Below are positions 6,530 to 10,357 of a stretch of DNA of 10,357 nt, piece by piece. A model generated the notes under the pieces. It made no database searches. It saw only the letters and a list, made by a program, of their open reading frames with translations, and was not told where the DNA came from. This stretch comes from Actinomycetota bacterium (GTDB lineage Bacteria > Actinomycetota > Actinomycetes > Nanopelagicales > Nanopelagicaceae), in NCBI GenBank assembly GCA_947459935.1, contig CANHFN010000021.1, forward strand, positions 1-10,357, read 5' to 3'. Numbering within the stretch: the stretch's first letter is position 1; each line of letters opens with the position of its first letter. Both the position numbers and the translations under genes were made by a program.

Positions 6530-7830
6530 AATTAGTCCGGCCCCTCAGATTTCTAGCCGTTTTAATCAGCGTGCTAGGAATATCCAGCGTTCTTTCAGTT
6601 GCGGTTACTACGCAGAATTTTTCTGAAAGTTATCCAGTTGTAGTGTGCCCTCCAACCCTGGATGGATTGGGATCACAGATATCACTTTCATCTAAGAAAA
6701 CTCCTTATCAAAAACTTCAAAATCGCTCTATAAAGACGGCGCGAGTAAAGGTATTGCGCTTACCAGTGAAAAAGGATTCTTTGGTGATTACATCTGAGGG
6801 CGTGACACCGGTTGTCTGGCAAAGTAAATCAGGCGTTTGGGCAGGTGGAGCTGTTTGCGTGGGTCCTGCATCCTCGCAATGGTTTGTTGGTGGAGCTGCA
6901 GACGTCACAACTAGAGGACGCCTAATAATTGTTAACAGTGGTCTGGGTGATGCCGAAGTCGATGTTGAAACCTATACAGAAAATGGAAAGCAGCCATTGA
7001 GGACTGAGAAAGTTTCTTCAAAAAGTTACATTGTAATTCGTATAGATTCCTTAGCTCCGGGAGATAAGCGAGTTGCGGTACACGTTGCACCTCGGTCTGG
7101 TCGGATTAACGCATTTATGATTGATGAGCAAGGTAAAGGCTTGAAGGCACTTGGTGGGGATCTAGTAAACGCTGCCGTTGCAGTGAGTAAAAATGTTGTG
7201 ATTCCAGCGATCCCTAATCAGAATTCAAAAAACAAACCAGCTTTGCCTCACACATTGCGTGTTTTGGCACCAGGTGATGTTGATGCAAGTATTACCGTTG
7301 AAGTTTTGTCTGGTGATGGAGTTTTTGTACCTGTTGGATTAAATGCTCGTTCAATATCTGCTGGAATAGTAACTGAGTTCAAACTTGACCCGAAAATAAC
7401 CTCCAAAGTTATGGCGGTCCGCATCACATCAACAGAACCAGTAGTCGCGGCGGTAAAGTCCACGACGGTGGCTTCTGGCAGAAAAGATTTTGTATGGAGT
7501 ACGGCAGCGCCAGAGCTAGTTCGGCTAACCATGGCTATTACTGGACTTGACCCTGCCATCTCTTTTGCGGGCGAAAATATCAATGTTGCACTAAATGTGA
7601 CTCTGACCAATGGGAAAGTAGTGCAACAAAGTATTAAAGGCTCCGACTTTGCTAAATGGCGCATTCCGGAAAATGCCCGATCTTTTACAATTACTAAGGT
7701 TGGACAAGGAACATATGCAGGGGCGTTAGTTTCCTCGGTAAACGGTTATGGCTACTTCCCAATAGCAGCGGGAAGCGTTCTGACAAAAATCGAAGTGCCA
7801 GATTCAAATATCCGCGTCTTAAATCCATGA
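6526..7830 (+). CDS. DUF5719 family protein, membrane-anchored or secreted
   Basis: This 434-aa protein has a basic N-terminus and a hydrophobic helix at residues 8-27, an export signal or anchor without a clear cleavage site. The rest is beta-rich and extracytoplasmic in character, with repeated segments such as WFVGGAADVTTRGRLIIVNS (119-138) typical of the DUF5719 family, which in actinobacteria follows the large glycosyltransferase at this locus. The only cysteines outside the leader, Cys41 and Cys111, could form a disulfide. The ATG overlaps the glycosyltransferase stop (ATGA), with AAGGAG five bases before it, so translation is coupled and a stable complex with the transferase's external domain is a reasonable guess. 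No catalytic residues are recognisable and the biochemical role is unknown. Confidence 0.82.
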   Translation: MKLVRPLRFLAVLISVLGISSVLSVAVTTQNFSESYPVVVCPPTLDGLGSQISLSSKKTPYQKLQNRSIKTARVKVLRLPVKKDSLVITSEGVTPVVWQSKSGVWAGGAVCVGPASSQWFVGGAADVTTRGRLIIVNSGLGDAEVDVETYTENGKQPLRTEKVSSKSYIVIRIDSLAPGDKRVAVHVAPRSGRINAFMIDEQGKGLKALGGDLVNAAVAVSKNVVIPAIPNQNSKNKPALPHTLRVLAPGDVDASITVEVLSGDGVFVPVGLNARSISAGIVTEFKLDPKITSKVMAVRITSTEPVVAAVKSTTVASGRKDFVWSTAAPELVRLTMAITGLDPAISFAGENINVALNVTLTNGKVVQQSIKGSDFAKWRIPENARSFTITKVGQGTYAGALVSSVNGYGYFPIAAGSVLTKIEVPDSNIRVLNP

Positions 7831-7859
7831 CAATCCCAAGATTTGCAGGCACTTCCCAC

Positions 7860-7865
7860 TAATGT
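7860..7865 (+). promoter_or_regulatory. Candidate leaderless -10 element for the DUF3499 gene
   Basis: TAATGT fits TANNNT and ends 7 nt before the ATG at 7873, the arrangement of an actinobacterial leaderless promoter. There is no Shine-Dalgarno before that ATG, which agrees. No -35 is evident, and the gene could still be read through from upstream. Confidence 0.35.
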
Positions 7866-7872
7866 TGCTCAC

Positions 7873-8238
7873 ATGAGAACACTTGGTGGGCGTGGATGTT
7901 CACGTGCCGGTTGCAGATCGCAAGCAACCATGACTCTTACCTATGTGTACTCCGAATCGACGGCAGTTGTTGGTCCACTTGCAACATTTTCTGAACCACA
8001 TGCATACGATTTATGCGCTGTTCATGGTGCTCGCTTAAAAGTTCCTCATGGGTGGAATGTCATCAAGCATGAACTTGATAGTCAAACTCAAGGTCCAACA
8101 GAAGATGATTTGATGGCGATTGCAGATGCAGTTCGCGAAGTTGCCCTGAAAGAGATACCTGAAGAAGCACCTGTTGAAAGTTCATCGGCGCAACAGCAAA
8201 TTGGTCGCCGCGGACATTTGCGCGCAGTTCCGTCTTAA
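7873..8238 (+). CDS. DUF3499 family protein, zinc-ribbon-like
   Basis: This 121-aa cytoplasmic protein matches the DUF3499 family found beside whiB2 and the phosphomannomutase gene in many actinobacteria (Rv3259 in mycobacteria). Cys9-X4-Cys14 near the start and Cys48-X2-His51 later could form one metal site. Between them lies the family core LTYVYSESTAVVGPLATF (residues 22-39) and EPHAYDLC (41-48). A PHGWNV segment follows, and the tail after about residue 66 is acidic and variable. I prefer the ATG at 7873 because the family normally starts a few residues before the first cysteine; an upstream TTG at 7843 adds ten unconserved residues and also lacks a Shine-Dalgarno. It is 9 nt from the next gene. 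The function is not known. Confidence 0.87.
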   Translation: MRTLGGRGCSRAGCRSQATMTLTYVYSESTAVVGPLATFSEPHAYDLCAVHGARLKVPHGWNVIKHELDSQTQGPTEDDLMAIADAVREVALKEIPEEAPVESSSAQQQIGRRGHLRAVPS

Positions 8239-8247
8239 GGACAATTA
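8239..8247 (+). promoter_or_regulatory. Intergenic ribosome binding site of the phosphomannomutase gene
   Basis: AAGGA (8237-8241) overlaps the DUF3499 stop codon and lies 6 nt before the GTG at 8248. It supports that GTG as the start and indicates coupled translation of the two genes. Confidence 0.55.
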
Positions 8248-9603
8248 GTGAACGAGTTCGCTCACATATTTAAAGCTTACGACATTCGAGGTTTAGTCGA
8301 TGTTGAAATAGATTCTGATTTCACCTTTGCTACTGGTGTTGCTTTTGCGCGATTTCTGCAAATTGAAAGAGAACCCGGCACATTAGTTATCGGGGAAGAT
8401 ATGCGACCTTCTTCACCAGAGTTAGCTGATGCCTTTTCTGCAGGTGTAACTTCTCAAGGCATGGATGTGATTCGCATTGGCCTCGCTTCAACTGACATGC
8501 TCTATTTCGCCTCTGGAAAATTAGGCTTACCTGGAGCGATGTTTACCGCTAGCCACAATCCCGCTGAGTACAACGGAATAAAGCTTTGTTTTAGTAGTGC
8601 TAGACCGATCGGTAAAGAATCTGGCCTATTGACCATTGAAAATTTTGTACGAGACGGTTCACCAATAGCGATTAGGAATGTTGGTGTAGAAAAACAACGC
8701 AACATGCTAGATGAGTATGTGGATCACTTGTTAACACTTGTTGATATCAAGAACATTAGACCGCTAAAAATAATTGTTGACGCTGGTAATGGGATGGCTG
8801 GGCATACAGCTCCTGCAATTTTCGCTAGGCTAAATTGTGAAGTAATTCCAATGTATTTTGAACTAGATGGAACATTTCCAAATCATGAAGCTAATCCGCT
8901 TGATGAATCCACATTGTCTGATTTAAAGCAAGCGATGAAGGATCAGAAAGCCGATTTAGGTTTGGCATTTGATGGTGATGCAGATCGATGCTTCTTAGTT
9001 GACGAGCAAGCAGTTGCGGTTAATCCTTCAGCGCTGACTTCATTGATTGCACAACGTGAATTGATTAAACATCCAGGATCTTCAATTATTTATAATTTAA
9101 TTTCATCTAGGGCAGTTCAAGAAGTAATCGATGAAAATGGTGGAGTTGGATTACGTAGCAGAGTCGGGCATTCATATATCAAGAAAATGATGGCTGAAAG
9201 TGGAGCGATATTCGGTGGTGAACATTCTGGACACTTTTACTTCAAGGAATTTTGGAGGGCTGATTCGGGAGCATTAGCCGCTCTCCATGCAATTGCTGCA
9301 TTAGGTGAGAGTGACACAACGATGTCAGCTCTTCTTGCTCCATATAACAGGTATGTCGTGAGCGGTGAGATTAATTCGAAGGTTGAAGACACTGCGGCAG
9401 CAACCGAATTTGTTGAGAAGAGTTATTTATCAGGGGAAGTCACCATCGATCACCTTGATGGATTGACAGTTAATGGAGATACCTGGTGGTTTAATCTGCG
9501 CCCATCAAATACAGAGCCCGTACTTCGACTCAACGTTGAGGCTTCAACACAGGCTCAAATGGAGACCGTGCGTGACGCGGTTCTCTCGCTTATTCGCGGC
9601 TAA
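8248..9603 (+). CDS. manB: Phosphomannomutase/phosphoglucomutase
   Basis: This 451-aa alpha-D-phosphohexomutase interconverts mannose-6-phosphate and mannose-1-phosphate (often glucose phosphates too) through a phosphoserine in the cytoplasm. Ser102 in TASHNP (100-105) is the phosphorylated residue. DGDADR at 242-247 holds the magnesium, GGEHSGH at 323-329 reads the sugar, and RPSNTEP at 418-424 binds the phosphate. All four domains are present and the length is normal (about 450-460 aa). The KAYDIRG motif at 9-15 is the usual N-terminus. GTG is the start, supported by AAGGA six bases upstream. Together with the nucleotidyltransferase at 2054-3013 it completes the last two steps to GDP-mannose, and the order DUF3499-phosphomannomutase is the actinobacterial one (Rv3257c in M. 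tuberculosis). Specificity for mannose over glucose rests on context. Confidence 0.93.
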   Translation: MNEFAHIFKAYDIRGLVDVEIDSDFTFATGVAFARFLQIEREPGTLVIGEDMRPSSPELADAFSAGVTSQGMDVIRIGLASTDMLYFASGKLGLPGAMFTASHNPAEYNGIKLCFSSARPIGKESGLLTIENFVRDGSPIAIRNVGVEKQRNMLDEYVDHLLTLVDIKNIRPLKIIVDAGNGMAGHTAPAIFARLNCEVIPMYFELDGTFPNHEANPLDESTLSDLKQAMKDQKADLGLAFDGDADRCFLVDEQAVAVNPSALTSLIAQRELIKHPGSSIIYNLISSRAVQEVIDENGGVGLRSRVGHSYIKKMMAESGAIFGGEHSGHFYFKEFWRADSGALAALHAIAALGESDTTMSALLAPYNRYVVSGEINSKVEDTAAATEFVEKSYLSGEVTIDHLDGLTVNGDTWWFNLRPSNTEPVLRLNVEASTQAQMETVRDAVLSLIRG

Positions 9604-9700
9604 TTACCGTTTTCCATTAGAAGGTTTAAGCGTGTGGGAGGTAATCTTTACCCATAGTCGCCTATCACTGTAGAGCCCTACGCCTTAGGTACCCAAACAA

Positions 9701-9706
9701 TACTTT
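9701..9706 (+). promoter_or_regulatory. Candidate -10 element for ahcY
   Basis: TACTTT fits TANNNT in the 126-bp gap between the mutase stop and ahcY. It would give a short leader of about 17 nt that just includes AAGGAG. No matching -35 is seen. The separate gap and strong ribosome site suggest that ahcY is transcribed on its own. Confidence 0.35.
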
Positions 9707-9717
9707 GAAAACTACTT

Positions 9718-9723
9718 AAGGAG
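9718..9723 (+). promoter_or_regulatory. Strong ribosome binding site of ahcY
   Basis: AAGGAG lies 6 nt before the GTG at 9730 and fixes that GTG as the start. A near-perfect site with ideal spacing suggests high expression, as expected for a housekeeping methyl-cycle enzyme. Confidence 0.8.
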
Positions 9724-9729
9724 ATTTAC

Positions 9730-10357
9730 GTGAACGTTCCAGTAACAGCAACTCTTCCAGCGCATGACATCGCAGATGCATCACTTGCTGCAGAAGGTAA
9801 GAAGAAAATCGAATGGGCAGAACGCAACATGCCTGTTCTTGCTCAAATCCGTGAGCGCTTTGAAAAGTCACAGCCATTTGCAGGTGTGCGAATTTCTGCA
9901 TGCATGCATGTAACAACCGAGACAGCTAACTTGATGCGCGTTCTAAAGGCTGGCGGAGCAGAGATTGCTCTTTGTGCATCTAACCCATTGTCAACACAAG
10001 ATGACACAGCGGCAGCACTCGTTCACGAATACGGAATTTCAGTATTTGCTCGTAACGCCGTTGATCGTGATGGTTACTACAAGCACATTAACGCAGCACT
10101 CGACATCGAACCACACCAAGTATTTGATGATGGTTGCGATTTAGTTAACACTCTTCATACAACACGTAAGGAGTTAATTCCAGGCATCACTGGTGGTTGT
10201 GAAGAAACAACAACCGGAGTAATCCGTCTAAACCAAATGGCAAAAGATGGTGCACTTCAGTTCCCAATGATCGCTGTCAATGACACAGATACAAAGCATA
10301 TGTTCGACAACCGTTACGGAACAGGTCAATCAACTCTTGATGCTGTATTCCGCGCAA
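9730..10357 (+). CDS. ahcY: S-adenosylhomocysteinase, N-terminal half (cut by right edge)
   Basis: The 209 visible residues are the substrate-binding part of S-adenosylhomocysteine hydrolase, which splits S-adenosylhomocysteine into adenosine and homocysteine using bound NAD and so keeps methyltransferases from product inhibition. His60, Thr62 and Glu64 in MHVTTET match the substrate-pocket motif; STQDD is at 88-92, Asp134 lies in the DDG turn, Glu159 is in EETTTG, and Lys189 and Asp193 in [15 protein letters not shown] are the catalytic pair. The NRYGTGQS version and the short spacing place it in the compact Thermotoga/archaeal/cyanobacterial subgroup, about 415-430 aa, not the long form I recall for Mycobacterium and Streptomyces. 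The NAD domain is beyond the window. Codons are biased (many GCA, ACA and CGT), as in highly expressed genes. Confidence 0.95.
   Translation, partial: MNVPVTATLPAHDIADASLAAEGKKKIEWAERNMPVLAQIRERFEKSQPFAGVRISACMHVTTETANLMRVLKAGGAEIALCASNPLSTQDDTAAALVHEYGISVFARNAVDRDGYYKHINAALDIEPHQVFDDGCDLVNTLHTTRKELIPGITGGCEETTTGVIRLNQMAKDGALQFPMIAVNDTDTKHMFDNRYGTGQSTLDAVFRA

Noticed and set aside
7248..7664. A 138-codon minus-strand open frame
   Set aside because: It is antisense to the DUF5719 gene and lacks a ribosome site or recognisable domain.
9640..9652. Hairpin GGTAA-TCT-TTACC after the phosphomannomutase gene as a terminator
   Set aside because: The stem is only 5 bp with a 3-nt loop and no T-run follows.
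9473..9673. A 66-codon plus-strand open frame overlapping the end of the mutase gene
   Set aside because: Most of it is an alternative frame of the conserved phosphate-binding region; no motif and no ribosome site.
9604..9729. An S-adenosylhomocysteine or SAM riboswitch upstream of ahcY
   Set aside because: I could not find the conserved core of any SAH or SAM riboswitch class or a matching long-range stem; the predicted leader is also very short. A covariance-model search would settle it.

Overview
The window looks like a stretch of chromosome from a low-GC actinobacterium (GC in the mid-40s percent by eye), plausibly a streamlined freshwater lineage of the acI/Nanopelagicales kind. The evidence is a WhiB regulator of WhiB2 type, a DUF3499 protein, a DUF5719 protein, and the actinobacterial order of mannose-metabolism genes ending in ahcY. 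Genes are packed tightly with 3-12 nt gaps or 4-nt stop/start overlaps, starts are often GTG or TTG, and several genes look leaderless. The lineage call is inference; no rRNA or other phylogenetic marker is present.

Layout. Bases 1-563 (minus strand) hold two overlapping genes: a 66-aa protein that looks like only the SH3-like N-terminal domain of Rv0428c-type acetyltransferases, and then the N-terminal 122 residues of a cysteinyl-tRNA synthetase-family enzyme that runs off the left edge. A 98-bp divergent promoter region separates them from a plus-strand operon (662-3013): seven-iron ferredoxin, DapC-like aminotransferase (lysine/diaminopimelate pathway) and a mannose-1-phosphate guanylyltransferase-like nucleotidyltransferase.

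A second plus-strand block (3055-9603) begins with a good sigma70-type promoter overlapped by a palindrome. It encodes the WhiB2-like regulator, a 1014-aa membrane glycosyltransferase (GT2 catalytic domain joined to a polytopic membrane region), a secreted or membrane-anchored DUF5719 protein, a DUF3499 zinc-ribbon-like protein and a phosphomannomutase/phosphoglucomutase. After a 126-bp gap, ahcY (S-adenosylhomocysteinase) starts with its own promoter and strong ribosome binding site and is cut by the right edge.

How the genes fit together. The phosphomannomutase makes mannose-1-phosphate and the nucleotidyltransferase makes GDP-mannose. The large glycosyltransferase and its translationally coupled DUF5719 partner probably use an activated sugar in building the envelope. 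WhiB2-type proteins control division and envelope genes in relatives. Most of the window is conserved actinobacterial core. The parts most worth a second look are the left-edge SH3-only/CysRS-like pair, the palindrome on the whiB promoter, and the short cyanobacterial/Thermotoga-type ahcY in a place where relatives carry the long type. No mobile elements, CRISPR arrays, tRNA or rRNA genes were seen.
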